Positions 11,124 to 24,099 are shown, counted from the first letter of the stretch. The stretch: 64,000 bases of DNA from Steinernema hermaphroditum (GCA_030435675.1 CM059622.1:8184001-8248000); one strand, 5' to 3'. The notes: generated by a model not told the origin, from the letters alone. Translations and numbers: made by a program.

Positions 11124-12541
11124 ATGCGTCCCCACCACCCGCACCGACGCCACTCGAAGATCGCCACCTTCGATGGCGCCGTCGTCGAGATCGAGCCGAG
11201 CGATGGCCGCTCGCTGCTTCTCAACATCGCCAGGGCCATCCTGGCCAGAATCCTGTTCATCGTGCACTCCCTGGCCACCATCTGGCAGGCCGTAGGCGTG
11301 CATGACGACAACTCCGTCTGGTCCTTCGCCCTCATCTCGGTCGCCATCCTCGTAGAAGGGGGCTACGCCGTCATCATGCGCGCCGGAGACGAGCGGAAAT
11401 GGTATGTGCACCCCTGAATCACGTTGGCTCGGTTCCCCTCCCCAGCGCTCCTCCAGTTGGCGAGTCGCTTGTCAAGAAGGTTGTTTTGTTGCGAGAGAAG
11501 GAGAAAAACTCTGGGTCTCGAAGGAAAGGCGATTTTCGGTCCCGAAATGGAGCTGCGAAGAGTGCCAAAAAGAGCAGAGGCATCACTAAGGCTGTCCCCT
11601 CTATAGAGCGTTCAGGTTCTCGGCCAGTGTGCTCCTCTACATCCTCGCAACAGCGCCTCCCATCTGGATGCTGGAGACTGAGATGTGCAAGTGGAGATCT
11701 GCGAAGGACGGACAAGGTACGGTAGTCCCCGGTCCCACTCGAGGCCCCATCAGACGCTTCCTAACCGGCCACTTCAGAGGGACGCAACGAGAGCGAGGAC
11801 TCGATGGAGGAGATCCGCCTCCAGCTGCTGGAGCAGCTACTCCTCGTGGTGCTCATCCTGAACCGCTGGTTGCTCCCGAAAGGGCGCTCTGTGAGCCGGG
11901 AGCAGCTCTCGCAGATCCTGCTCGCCTACCTGGCCATCGTATGTGCCCCGCCCCTGCCCCGACTCTCAGCTGCTTCAGAGTTCGGACATCGTCGAGTTCT
12001 TCGACGTCTTCAAGGAGCACACCGTCTTCGCCAACGTCTTCCTGCAGCGCATCATCCTCTACGTGTGGACCCTCAGCCTGCTCCAGTTCCCCTTCGTCCT
12101 CACCGTCAGTCGCGCCCGCAAGATGCGCCTGGCGCTCACCAACGAGGAGGTCGTCCTCGACCGCAGCAAGGGCCTCTGGCAGGTGAGTCCGCGCCTCGAC
12201 CACCCACCGCGCCGTTTCCGGTCATCTATGATGTCGACATGTGGGCGATCCTGCTGGCCAACAGCCTCCAGGACATCCCATTCCTCTGCGTGCGCCTCTA
12301 TCTCATCATCCACCACCGTCTTTTCACCTACACCATGGGCTTCTTCACCTGCAAGAACGCCCTCATCATCTTCCTGCAGACCTACCGCGCCTTCGTCCTC
12401 ATCAACGACCGCTACCTGAACCCCCGGCTTCTGGAGGAACCCTGTCGGCGCCCCCACTCCAGGACCCACCGCCGTCCGCGGCATCGCCGCTGTCTCAAGA
12501 AGGAGGAGTCCGAGAGCCAGCCAATGGTCACTCGGACCTAG
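11124..12541 (+). CDS. TMEM26: TMEM26-like multipass membrane protein
   Basis: Exons: 11124-11401, 11616-11716, 11778-11938, 11979-12182, 12221-12541, giving 354 residues (human TMEM26 is about 368). The predicted protein follows TMEM26 all along: an N-terminal membrane segment with ARILFIVHSLATIWQ, then GDERKWFSASVLLYILAT...PIWMLE, then RWLLPKGRSVSREQLSQILL, then LQFPFVLTV, then DMWAILLANSLQDIPFLCVRL...CKNALIIFLQTYRAFVL. Molecular function is not known to me beyond an integral membrane protein. The last junction (12182/12221) has a normal GT donor but no AG before the exon (TTTCCG instead): either a sequence error, a lesion or an unusual splice site. The upstream in-frame ATG at 11046 is possible; I chose 11124 because the family begins close to the first membrane helix. 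Confidence 0.88.
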
Positions 12542-12575
12542 TCCCCAGGAAGCCTTGTCCTCCGGTGTTGTATGC

Positions 12576-12581
12576 AATAAA
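12576..12581 (+). promoter_or_regulatory. Poly(A) signal of the TMEM26 gene
   Basis: AATAAA 35 nt after the stop codon. Confidence 0.75.
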
Positions 12582-12829
12582 ACACGAAGATTGTCTTCGC
12601 TATAGAGGCACCTACCGTATAGCAGGAGTGGGCAGTACTTCGGAGTCAGGGGGGGAGGAGACGGATTCACACCATCGGCATCGCTAGGGATCGGCACCGA
12701 AGACCTATGTGGCCACAGTTCATCAGTCCTAGCCTCCTTCGACCCTGGTCTTCGGGTCGTCCTCCGAAGACCCCCCTCCTCGAGAATTCGGAAAAGTGCA
12801 CGAAAAGGCATCGTTCGGATGTGGGAAAA
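12582..12829. other. Spacer with a hAT-like terminal motif
   Basis: CAGGAGTGGGCAGTACTT at about 12623 resembles hAT terminal repeats (CAGGGGTGGGCAA type), but no partner end or target duplication was identified. No gene seen. Confidence 0.3.
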
Positions 12830-13530
12830 AAAACAGGCGATCCTCATTACAGGTATTGCACAAAACATTGAAGAGAAATAGGAGGTTTAGCATGTGGTCC
12901 CGCAACGATATCCCTTAATCTAAGGAAAATACGGTAGATTTGCGAAAATTGCCAGTTTACCCCTTTTTCCTTGGCTGGGGGAAGTAAAGTAGGGTCTAAT
13001 CAATAGAGCTTGCTTAGCTCTATGCAGCAGTGCATCGAAATTACTATGTTTCATTGGCGGTTTTGGCCTAAGAGGCTGGCTTTTGCTGGAAATCCTTCAT
13101 AGGTTTCTTAACCCCACAAGTTTTGAATGTGGATTTTCCGCCTCTAGAAGATGCTACAGAGAAAAGACGTGATGGTCATTACAGAAATTGGACAAAAACT
13201 GAAAATAAGTAAATGTGGTCCCGGAACGATGTCGCCGAATGCGAGGAAAATACGATAGAATTGCAAAATTGTCCAGTTTACCCCTTTTTCCTTGGCTGGG
13301 GGGGAGTAAAGTAGGGTCTAATCAAGATGATCACTTTTTTTTTGGAAATCGTTTATAGTTCCCGTACCGTTCGAATTTTGCATGTGAATTTTCCGCCTCT
13401 AGACGGTGTTGTAGAGAAAATACGTGATGGTCATTGCAGGAATTTGACAAAAGTGCCTGAGATGGCCCACAAGTAGGTGCAGCCCTAATAGCCCCGTGTG
13501 GTCCCACCACGATTACCCTGAACACGCACA
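12830..13530 (+). repeat. Tandem GTGGTCCC repeat units (about 300 bp each)
   Basis: Units begin with GTGGTCCC at 12894, 13213 and 13497. Units 12894-13212 and 13213-13496 share the order GTGGTCCCG...ACGAT, AAAATACG[GA]TAGA, CCAGTTTACCCCTTTTTCCT, TTTTCCGCCTCTAGA, then TGATGGTCATT. Sequence before 12894 matches the end of a unit and 13497-13530 the start of one, so there are two full and two partial copies head to tail. No coding capacity is seen. Confidence 0.8.
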
Positions 13531-13739
13531 TTCTGCGGACTGTAGTCTCCCCCGTTCCCGGCAGGGGTGGGCAATAGGTCGCTCCGATTTGGGGGGGTCG
13601 GTTACCATTCGGAGCCGACCGTCTGCGCGGAGCGGTGCGATATAAGCGCAGACGACAAGAGAAATGGCTTCGTTTATCAACGTATCCGATGACGGAGTAC
13701 AGGTTCAGGCAGAGATCGGAATTCGACCAAAAAAGTCAT

Positions 13740-13852
13740 CGAGTCCGAGTCCGGACTCGAGTATAATTTCACGTCGAGTCCGAGTCCGAGTCCGGACTCG
13801 AAAAAATTCGCCAGACTCGATCGAGTCCGAGTCCGAAACGAGTCCGGAACAC
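13740..13852. repeat. (GAGTCC)n array with palindromic centres
   Basis: Runs of GAGTCC that turn into GGACTC, each turn making the perfect palindrome GAGTCCGGACTC. The same array type recurs at about 14745-14915 and 16022-16056. Confidence 0.85.
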
Positions 13853-14744
13853 AGTATAAATTTTAAAAATTTTAATTTTTTTTCGCCCTCATTTCAAGCT
13901 GCTCCGATGGGATCCTGTCGCAGATTGATAGAAGCTTCAAAGGGACTGCGACAAAAGGATAGAACGTTGCTTCTATCTTGCGAGGGCGTAGGTGGGTCGT
14001 GAGGTACTAGGACATTTGCGCTTTCGATTTCAGCAATCTTTCCTTGGGTACACTATGCGCTTTGTCCAGTGCTGATGACCAATCGGGTTGTTTAAACGTT
14101 TTTGAGGCACATCCCTACTTCTTGTCAAAAATACGGCAGTAGTACGCTATTTCATTTAAAAAAATTTTTGAGGTTTCACGAAACCGTAAATTGAGATTAA
14201 CCACTTTTTAACTTTGGATTTCTACTTGAATGTCTGCTGTCACGTTTTTCGTTCAGTATTTGATTATTCATCAGACATCAGATGACATCAAACATCCATT
14301 CAAAAATGATCAAAGAGCCATTAAAACAGCCTCAATTCGATGTAAATGTAGTTTAAAAAACGGCTACCACAGTCAGAAATTAAAAAGAATCACAGGACTA
14401 TATTCATGGATTTTTTACACAATCAAAACTTAAAACTGACATGGTGGAGCCGACCTTCAATTGGGTGTGATTTATTGAAATGAATTGAGGCTGTAATCGG
14501 CTCCTGGTCTGAATATTAGACTCATCAAACCGTTTGTGAACCATGTATTTCAACGAAACTTGCCGCAAAATGTTATATATATGTCACTATATATAGCAAG
14601 CGACGAACATGAGTAAGCACGCGCCGGTAAAAACAAAACGAAAGAAATGACGTGTTGCGCCAGGGTGATCGCGGCAGGACCACGTTTCCGGCTTCGCCGC
14701 GGTGCTTTATTCTTCATTCAATTCAATTCACGGCCGTCCGGCAG

Positions 14745-14915
14745 GACTCGATTCGGGCTCGAGTCCGGATTCGATTTGGACTCGAGTCCCGAGTCCGGAC
14801 TCGATGTTATTGGCGCCATCGAGTCCGAGTCCGAGTCCGGACTCGACCCTCAAAATTGTGTCGAGTCCGAGTCCGAGTCCGAGTCCATCGAGTCCGAGTC
14901 CGGACCAGGGCTGTG
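14745..14915. repeat. (GAGTCC)n array with palindromic centres
   Basis: Longest array of the hexamer in the window, again with several GAGTCCGGACTC-type turns. It borders the hAT-like end near 14909. Confidence 0.85.
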
Positions 14916-14917
14916 CG

Positions 14918-15030
14918 AAACTCAAAACTCGAAAGTCAAAACTCAAAACTCAAAACTTTTTTGACGACCTCAAAACCAAAACTCAAAACTCAAAACTCAA
15001 AACTCAAAACCAAAACTCAAAACTCAAAAG
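14918..15030 (+). repeat. (AAAACTC)n heptamer array
   Basis: About a dozen copies of the heptamer AAAACTC, some with an extra AAAACC step, directly after the CAGGGCTGTGCGAA motif. Confidence 0.9.
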
Positions 15031-15084
15031 TAATTCTGGAACAACTTTAACAAATAACGCTGGAATAACAGAAATACAGTAGTA

Positions 15085-16011
15085 TTAGGTCGTTTCTTCG
15101 GCGAAGCCTTCCAGCGGCACATTGAACTTCAGGAATAGCAGCTTCTGGAGGTTTTCGGGTGACATCGACCTTCGGAGATTGGTGAGTGCCAGTGATGCAG
15201 TAGAGAACAGTCTTTCGCTTTCGACTGACGTGGCCGGAGCGGATAAATACTTATTTGCCATCTGCGACAGAGTGGGGAACTGTTCGGCATACACAGTGTT
15301 TGCCCAGTATTGAATCGGATCGGCAAGTGGTTGAGCTGATTCGCCGAGGTATTTATCGACTTCCTAAACATGACGTTGTACTCAATAGCTAAAGTTTTTC
15401 CTTACCAGACGTAGCCGCAGTTTGTCATCCAAAGGAGGTGAGCTGATAGGGTCTTCTGATATCTGGACGGATCGGTACTTCTCAAAAAACGACATCTGGC
15501 TGCTGTTATCATCCGTTTCTGCAACAGGAGGCTTTGTTGAGGTCTTGATTCGGGCATTTGCGTCGTTGAGAACTTCGAAGGCTGCATCCATAAGGCAAGC
15601 AGCTGCTTCGTCCTTTTTCTCCGCCTCGATGAAATCGCGCTTGAAACGTGCATCAAGCAATGTTGCTACAACAAAATTGGCGTCGCTTTCGATCCCGGCT
15701 ACTCGCGTCTCTAGATTTTGGAGGATTGCTGAACAAAGTTCCGAGGCAGCATCATTTAGGGCACGTCGTATAACGAAGATTGTAGGAATGACGGCGGATA
15801 TTGTCACGGATCGGCCTTGGAGCATCGTCGTTGCTTCTTTGATGGGTTTCAGTGCATGGAGGATCTTCATCATCATCGAAAAATCGCCGGAGTTAAACTT
15901 GGGATAGTCGCTTCGGTCAATTAGAAAAGCCTTCACGACAGAGCGGTTTTCCACGAAGCGCTCAAGCATATCGTGGAGCGAACTCCAACGCACTTCGATT
16001 CCCTGAATCAA
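15085..16011 (-). pseudogene. hAT transposase, C-terminal part (truncated)
   Basis: The first piece (16011 down to about 15413) reads RWSSLHDML near its start and FVVATLLDARFKRDF near the middle, as in hAT catalytic regions. An intron of about 46 bp (15412-15367, GT...TTTAG on the minus strand) joins it to a second piece ending at 15085. That piece carries the hAT dimerisation domain (SVESERLFSTASLALTNLR, then SPENLQKLLFLKFN). The N-terminal BED and first catalytic part are missing: above 16011 the sequence turns into the GAGTCC array. It is therefore a partial, probably inactive transposase. Confidence 0.88.
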
Positions 16012-16021
16012 AGAACTGAAT

Positions 16022-16056
16022 GGCTCGAGTCCGCGGACTCGAGCCCGGACTCGTTC
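16022..16056. repeat. Short GAGTCC/GGACTC palindromic array
   Basis: CTCGAGTCCGCGGACTCGAG is a perfect palindrome at the point where the hAT transposase homology stops. Confidence 0.8.
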
Positions 16057-16085
16057 CGATCTCTGGGTTCAGGGCACTTGCGCCG

Positions 16086-16250
16086 CAGGGAAATCGTGGT
16101 GGGACCACTTACTTGTAGGTGGGACCACTTACTTATAGTCCCATCTCAGCCGCGTTTGTTAAATTTTTATAATGACGATCGGGTTTTTTTTCTTCAGCAT
16201 CTTGTAGAGGAGAAAAATTCACTATGAGCTGACTATGTGTCTTAAATACG
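16086..16250 (-). repeat. Partial copy of the GTGGTCCC repeat family
   Basis: Reads CAGGGAAATCGTGGTGGGAC at the start, then a second GGTGGGACCACTTACTT, then the internal block AGCATCTTGTAGAGGAGAAA near 16195. This matches the reverse complement of the unit end at 13385-13520. The phrase TGGGACCACTTACTT is duplicated. Confidence 0.65.
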
Positions 16251-16507
16251 AAGCTGACTTGAAAAAGCTGATTTCGAGATTCAAATGTCAAATGTTTGGA
16301 CCTCGTTTTAGGGCACTTCCCATTCACGGGGGGTATATAACCCCATATATTCTTGTACTCCATGGTGTGCTCTACAAGATTGCGCACCTCTGGTTCCCGG
16401 TACCCGACAACGGCGCGCCCACCCCTGGCTCAAAGCACTACGAGTAAACCAAATTGTTTACCTCTCAACATCAAATATATCAACGTTACACAATAAAACT
16501 CAGCATT

Positions 16508-17538
16508 CTACTTATCCAGAGTGTCGGAGATGTTCGCAGCAAGTTCGACGTAGGCCTTCGCAAGAGTACTCTCGGCGTTTGTATCGAAGAAATCTTCTCC
16601 GCTGTCGAGGCTCTTCGCTATGCGCGGATCCATCGGCAGCTGCGCCAATAGTTTCAGTCCCATCTCCTGGCACATGGCCTTTGCACCGCCGGTGGTGGAA
16701 GGAAACAGCTCGGAGGCGTGGTTGCAGCAAGGGCATACGTACTGAGACATGTTCTCGACGACTCCAATCACGGGTACCTTTGTCTTGTGACAGAAATTGA
16801 CCTAAAATGTGGGATCATGGTATGAAAAGCAAGAAAATTCGCACCTCCTTTCGGACATCCAAAAGCGAAACTTCTTGGGGCGTTGTGACGATCAGCGCCC
16901 CATCGATGGGACCCGTCTGAAGGAGCATTTGGACCACCGAGATGTGCTCGTCCGAAGTGCCCGGAGGGGTGTCGATCAGCAGGAAGTCAAGACTGCCCCA
17001 GTCCACATCGCGCAGGAACTGGGTGATCATCGCATTTTTCCGCGGTCCGCGCCACACTACAGCATCGTTGCGGTTGTCGAAGAGGAACCCAATGCTCATG
17101 AGGCACAGGTTGTCGGCGACATATATCGGCGACCACCCGTCAGCGCTGTTGTGTACAGATTCTCCCTCGACGCCGAACATCCTCGGCTGCGAAGGTCCAC
17201 AGATATCAATATCGAGGACGGCAATCTGGCGCTGAGAGTTCGTAGCGAAGGCGCGGGCCAGGGTCGAGGTGACGGTACTCTTTCCGACGCCGCCCTTGCC
17301 GCTGAGAACCAAAATCTAAACTGCAGAGTAGGGAAATCACTGGCTGATGGAATACCTTGTGCTTGACTTGACGAAGACGATCGACGATTAAGGGAATGTC
17401 GGGATCTACGCGGGGGTCTGTGGCGCCGGAGGCGCAAGCGTTTTGGTTCGGGCATCCGGCGCAAGCGGACGCCTTGCCCGCCTTCTTGCTGGCGGTGCCG
17501 GGACAGTACACGTTGGCGTTCTCCGGAACGTCGGACAT
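16508..17538 (-). CDS. NUBP1: Cytosolic Fe-S cluster assembly scaffold NUBP1
   Basis: P-loop ATPase scaffold that, with NUBP2, builds 4Fe-4S clusters for cytosolic and nuclear proteins. Exons (minus): 17538-17356, 17315-16845, 16801-16508; all phase 0, 315 residues (human 320). Visible: an N-terminal four-cysteine cluster C12, C26, C29, C35 with the family spacing; the deviant Walker [12 protein letters not shown] (about 65-75); [32 protein letters not shown]; and the C-terminal C241-P-C-C244 pair that binds the bridging cluster. The start codon sits one base after a strong acceptor (TTGTTTCCAG), taken as a trans-splice site. It lies 188 bp downstream of the ERCC1 stop on the same strand, consistent with an operon. 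Confidence 0.95.
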
Positions 17539-17550
17539 ACTGGAAACAAA
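17539..17550 (-). promoter_or_regulatory. Likely trans-splice acceptor of NUBP1
   Basis: Minus strand TTTGTTTCCAG ends at 17540, one base before ATG, with no upstream coding exon. Confidence 0.65.
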
Positions 17551-17726
17551 GACATTATTACAAGCGTGACGTAGAAAAGAAAATGATCACCAGAAAGTAA
17601 ACGGCTTTCGACGAGGTCTCGTCTCGCAACACAAGATAAAAACCGATTCCGATACGGACAAGAGGCAGTGATCAATAGTGAAGAAAATTATTTCGTCATT
17701 CGGAAGCACAAACTACAAAACAAAGG

Positions 17727-18508
17727 TCACTTCAAAAACGGCGTTCTGAAGAAGTTGTAGATGTTTTGCGCCTTCACGGGACCCAGGCCAGGGCACATGG
17801 CTAAGTCGTCCGCCGAGGCCTTCGCGATGTTCTGGATGCTTCCGAACGTCCCGATAAGTCGTTGGGCATCGGACGAGTTTACCGAGCGAATGGAGCTGAG
17901 AAATCCCAGTGCCGAGTGAAGCTGTTCTTTGCGGGAATCGCCAGCGGTCTTCGAAGCACCCGCTTCCTTCTGCATTTGCCTCTTATGGGAGTCTTGAAGT
18001 GCAGTGACGGCGCTTTTGTTTTCCGCCAGCTTGATGTTCTCGATGTATTCGGCGGCTTCCTCCACGGTGTACGACAGCACGAATGTCCATCTCGTGCGAT
18101 AGCAGAAGAGGTTCAAATCTTTCAGCAGAAATCGCGGTTCTTCAACATTCACCACCACCAGAAGAATCTGCAAACATCAAAAGAGAATCAGAGTCGGTGC
18201 CAGTAAGTCTCACGTTTAATGGATAATTTCCTGATTCGGTGAACCGGGTTTCCAAGTAGCCTGGGTGCAGCTTGTGCCACTTCAACGTGAGGTAGAATAT
18301 TCCACACGAGCTCCCAGCTTCGAAATCCGCCCTTATGTCGGGAACGTACTCGTATGGCACATTTCTAATGTACTTGATCACCGGATTTCCGTTCTGTCGC
18401 CGGCGGTTTACGAGGAGCTTAGAAGATCCTAAATCCACAAAATGACACCCGTGTTGGAGGAATGAACGTACCTGCACCGGACACGCCGGGTGCCGAGGTG
18501 CACGCCAT
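17727..18508 (-). CDS. ERCC1: DNA excision repair protein ERCC1
   Basis: Non-catalytic partner of XPF in the structure-specific endonuclease for nucleotide excision and crosslink repair. Exons (minus): 18508-18472, 18428-18214, 18167-17727; phases fit and give 230 residues, short next to human ERCC1 (297) because the N-terminal tail is reduced. Residues about 14-130 are the nuclease-like central domain (NPVIKYIRNVPYEYVPDI, then LTLKWHKLHPGYL, then WTFVLSYTVEEAAEYIE). Residues about 165-228 are the helix-hairpin-helix pair (GTFGSIQNIAKASADDLAMC, then PGLGPVKAQNIYNFF) that dimerises with XPF. An acceptor (GTTGTTTTAG) lies 21 nt before the ATG. It sits between katanin (173 bp upstream) and NUBP1 (188 bp downstream). 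Confidence 0.94.
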
Positions 18509-18529
18509 TTAAGGACCTACCGTAACTCC

Positions 18530-18540
18530 CTAAAACAACC
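18530..18540 (-). promoter_or_regulatory. Likely trans-splice acceptor of ERCC1
   Basis: Minus strand GGTTGTTTTAG ends at 18530, leaving a 21-nt leader before ATG. Confidence 0.55.
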
Positions 18541-18681
18541 GTCTGCTCGCTCCCACAGCAAAGAAGCAAGAAACAACAATGGATATCCCCGGGACTTTCG
18601 GCTGCAAGGAAAGCACAAGCAAAGTTTATTAGCCCATCACAGATTAGTATTTAGAGATCACATTAAATACAACACATTAAA

Positions 18682-20567
<1,886 letters not shown>

Positions 20568-21509
20568 AAGTTTCTGAAGAAAGAGAAGGTTAAATCAATT
20601 AATCAATGTTTAGAAGAAGTGACTAGCACGTTGCAAGAAAAGGTTCTCTCCCATTGTCCAGGTATAGCAATCGAGCGATAAGAAGACAACGTTTTCTTCG
20701 AAAACGTTGCAAACAGAATTGTGCGTCGGGCGAAGAGCAAAACAGACTAAGAACACAACTAGTTTCCGCAGCTCCTCGCAACTCGGCAATACAAATGATA
20801 GTGAGACTGGGCAAAACAAGCGCTGACAAATTTCGATACCCTGTTTTTGTGTGTATCGCCGCTCATTCATGGCGACGCATGTGAATGCCAACGCTTAACA
20901 ACCATGGGAGCAACCAGGCCCCGAAGTGGGTTCACGAAGGCCGATGACCAGTGGCGATAGCAGATCGTCAAGCAGATCGCTATCGGGTGCGACCTTCGTC
21001 GGGCTGTCGCCGTGAGGACAAAAGCCTCGAGGTCCAGCTGATCGATAGGCTTTGTCAGTCAACGAGCAAATGAGAATGTATCAGAGTGCACTCGTCTGTT
21101 TTCATGCGTTTCCCCCCGGGACCGTCGCGAGGTTCGAGCGAGGGCGCAATCGATTTCCGAGGAGTTCCGCTCGCGTTGCCGATTCGTGACCGCCGGAGAG
21201 CAGGAGAAACGCAGCCGCCAAATAGGGAGGGGGCGGGGCCTGTTGGAGCGCCGCCAGAAACGCCGTCCGCGCCCCAGCCTTCCTATCTATCGATTCTAGT
21301 AGCCGTGCTCTAGTGCCGCAGCGATCGCGCAGTCACCACCCTCCTCGTAGCGCCATCAGCCAGAAGCCGCGAGCGAAGCGAACTGATCGTCCCCGTGGAG
21401 TGTGTTGGCAGCGAGTAGCAGCAGTACGAGAGAAGAACGACTGTCGAGAGCAGTCGTCCGTCATCTCCCCGTTTCACCACTTTGCCACGCCGCCGTCTGA
21501 CCCCTTCAA
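20568..21509. other. Divergent intergenic region (katanin / calcium sensor)
   Basis: Holds the shared upstream region of the minus-strand katanin operon and the plus-strand calcium sensor. Short frames here have no recognisable content. The right half is GC-rich and reads like the 5'UTR of the calcium sensor gene. Confidence 0.4.
20574..20584 (-). promoter_or_regulatory. Likely trans-splice acceptor of katanin
   Basis: Minus strand TCTTTCTTCAG ends at 20574, six bases before ATG. Confidence 0.55.
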
Positions 21510-24099
21510 ATGGGTCTGAAGGGATCAAAGCCGAAACTCTCCAAGGAGGACCTGGAGTTCCTCAAGAAGAATACCAACTTCACGGAGGAGCAGATCAAGG
21601 AGTGGTACAAGGGATTCGTGGTAAGTCCATTCATCTCCGCGCCCCCTCGTGCACTTATCTATATCTCGTTTCCTTGCCTTCGACGTGCCCTTGCCACGAG
21701 CGGTAATTGCTGATTCTGATGCGATGCTCATCTGTGATCATCGGCTATTCATGGGAATTTTATGCGCTTGTTTTCTTTTGTTGTTCTCTTTCCTTCGCGC
21801 CTCTCTTTCGGCAAATTGCCGCTTTTAAACCACTCGCCCGCTTTGTAACTACGTTTTCTTCATTGACTTCTCGCCAAGGTGGGGCCTCTGCCGTAATTGG
21901 CTTCGTGTTTTATCGTCTTTCTCTCGCGTTCCACAACACTTTGTCGGTCCGGATGCGATAACATGCCTTATCAGCGCCCAAAAGTCATCGGAACCCCGTC
22001 ATAAATGACGGCAGAATGCGTCAAGCCCTTTTCATCCAATTAGGGTCGCCAGAAGCACGCAGATAATTACGTAGCACGTAATAAGCGATGGAGGGGGAGA
22101 ACAAACGGCGGCGCTGTTCATTACATTCCTGCACAGCGCGATCGATCCTCTCAAGGCAAATACATAAATTAACTCGCTGTTAGGCTCCTGGAATGCCACA
22201 TTGTCCCCCGCCGACATCTGAGCGGAGGATCAGCGCTCGCCCCCAGCCCCGTGCCGTCGCCCGAACACAACAATTATGAATTCATTCGATTTGCGGTGCG
22301 CCGACAACTTGTTTCCCACGAATCGCTGCGACGCGATTCGCGAAAATTGCCACTTTTGGCAGTAATGCAATTGAACGGACGATGACGAAGAGTAGGAGGC
22401 GAGAGCGTACGAAGTTGAGGCCTAAGCACCTTCCTGCCCCTCAGCACTAATTCCACGCTGATTGCTTTTGTCATTACGCTGTTTTTCTTTCAGCAAGACT
22501 GTCCCAAGGGCCACCTCACCAAGGAGCAGTTCATCAAGGTGTATAAGGACTTCTTCCCCTCAGGGTCGGCCGAGGGCTTCTGCGAGCATGTCTTCCGCAC
22601 CTTCGACACGGATAACAGCGGGTTCATCGACTTCAAGGAGTTTCTACTAGCTATCAACGTCACCAGTTCCGGAACTCCCGAGCAGAAGCTGGAGTGGGCC
22701 TTCCGAATGTACGATATCGACGGCAACGGAACCATCGACGAGAAGGAGATGATCAAGATCATTGAGGTGGGTTTGTTACGTTTTCTGCGACCGGTAACGA
22801 AACATTTGCTACGGGTCCAGGAAGTTCCCCTAAAACTACGTTTAGATGTGTAGGCATGTATGCAGGGGATTTATGGGCTTCATACTGCAATATTCGTCGC
22901 TCGTCCCATCGGGCTATAAATCTTCGTTTGTGGCCATATAGCACCGTGGACAAGAAATAAGAATTGCGCGTCTTCTGTTTTGATTTAAGGTCACCATTTG
23001 CGGAAAATTGTTTGTCTGTTCCGTTTCCTAGGTGAGGACACGTCGTGCAGCCTTATAGCAAGCCGCATATGTTTTGGCTTTTTTCGGATGTTATTTGTTT
23101 TAGCCAGCGGCGCTGTCGAGGAGGCTATGAGCAAATACGCGCTTGGAAATGGGCCCTCCAAGTTGACTCCGAATCTTCGCTCAATCGATTATCTTTTCGA
23201 TTGTTTTCCCCGACGCAAATCGCAGCGGACTTTCCCTGGCGCCATTCTTTGTCGCCAGATGTTTTAATAGGCCATTCGGGTTATTTATGGGCGCACATTA
23301 AGCGGCAACCCTACAACCGGACCCACCTGACACGTGCTCTGAACTTCCGGTTCGGATCTCGTTGCCTTGTGTGGGCCAGGGAAATTGTTTTGCGACACTT
23401 CCTCCGATGGTGTATATGGCGGAGCCGTCATTTTCATATGTCATCTCGCTCCCAGCGAGCGTGGCCTCCGGCTTCCGTTCACTTTACTCTCTTTCTGGGT
23501 CGCCGAGCGCTCTCTCCGGCCTTTCACGCATTCCCCTGAGTGAGCTTGCTCGTATGGAGATGATTGTTTCTCGGGGGCCGACGGCGTTTCGCTCGAAAGT
23601 TTACTTTCAGCGGCGTGTAAGCGAAGCGCAAAGTTGGAAGCAATTGCCGCCACCGGGTTTCGCCCCCTGGCGACACAACCCGTGTCCAGGCACATCGTAA
23701 ACACCTCTCTCGCGAGCGTAGGTAAATAGCGGCGCCCTAGTGGAGCGGCGTCAAAAGGCAAACGGCCTCGGAATGCTTAATTCGTTCTTAAGGGGGCCGC
23801 GAAAGGGTGTCCTATTTCGGAGTACGCTGCCAGGGACGTGGGAGTGCAGAGGAAAGACGGGAGGCACAAATGGATTTCCCACGAAAATTGTCTTATTTTA
23901 TGACATTTAGGCAATTTACGAAATGCTCGGCCCAGAAGTGACAAAATCGGCCGACGACTCGCCGAGGAAGCGAGCTAAAATGATTTTCGAGAAGATGGAC
24001 GTGAATAACGACAAGGAGCTCACGCTGAAGGAGTTCGTCGACGGCTGCTTAGCCGATAAGGAGCTTTTCCAGATTTTAACCAACGAGGTGAAGAAATAG
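21510..24099 (+). CDS. Neuronal calcium sensor, copy A
   Basis: EF-hand regulator of the NCS (frequenin/neurocalcin/hippocalcin) family that binds membranes through an N-terminal myristoyl switch. Exons: 21510-21620, 22494-22766, 23911-24099; 190 residues. MGLKGSK fits N-myristoylation. EF1 is the usual degenerate Cys-Pro form (DCPKGHL). EF2 ([12 protein letters not shown]) and EF3 ([12 protein letters not shown]) look intact, and EF4 reads [12 protein letters not shown], with Glu at loop position 7. The C-terminus LTNEVKK differs from the usual family tails. Introns of 873 and 1144 bp are long for this window; they show no gene and no clear repeats. It is followed by a second family member 648 bp downstream. 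Confidence 0.92.

Larger units (their letters stand above)
13562..16437. mobile_element. hAT-type transposon block (composite)
   Basis: The left edge CAGGGGTGGGCAA (13562) and the right edge, reading CAGGGGTGGGCGC on the other strand (from 16437), are typical hAT terminal inverted repeats. Inside are a hAT transposase fragment (15085-16011, minus), hexamer arrays built on GAGTCC, and a heptamer array. The 8-bp flanks of the two edges do not match (GTTCCCGG, GCTCAAAG), so this may be two or more nested elements. A second hAT-like end, CAGGGCTGTGCGAA, lies near 14909. Confidence 0.6.

Noticed and set aside
12059..12868. 269-codon minus-strand frame
   Set aside because: Lies opposite TMEM26 exons 4-5, whose plus-strand product matches a known family.
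13664..14002. 112-codon plus frame in the hAT block
   Set aside because: Mostly translated GAGTCC repeats; no transposase motif.
15422..15907. 161-codon plus frame
   Set aside because: Antisense shadow of the hAT transposase.
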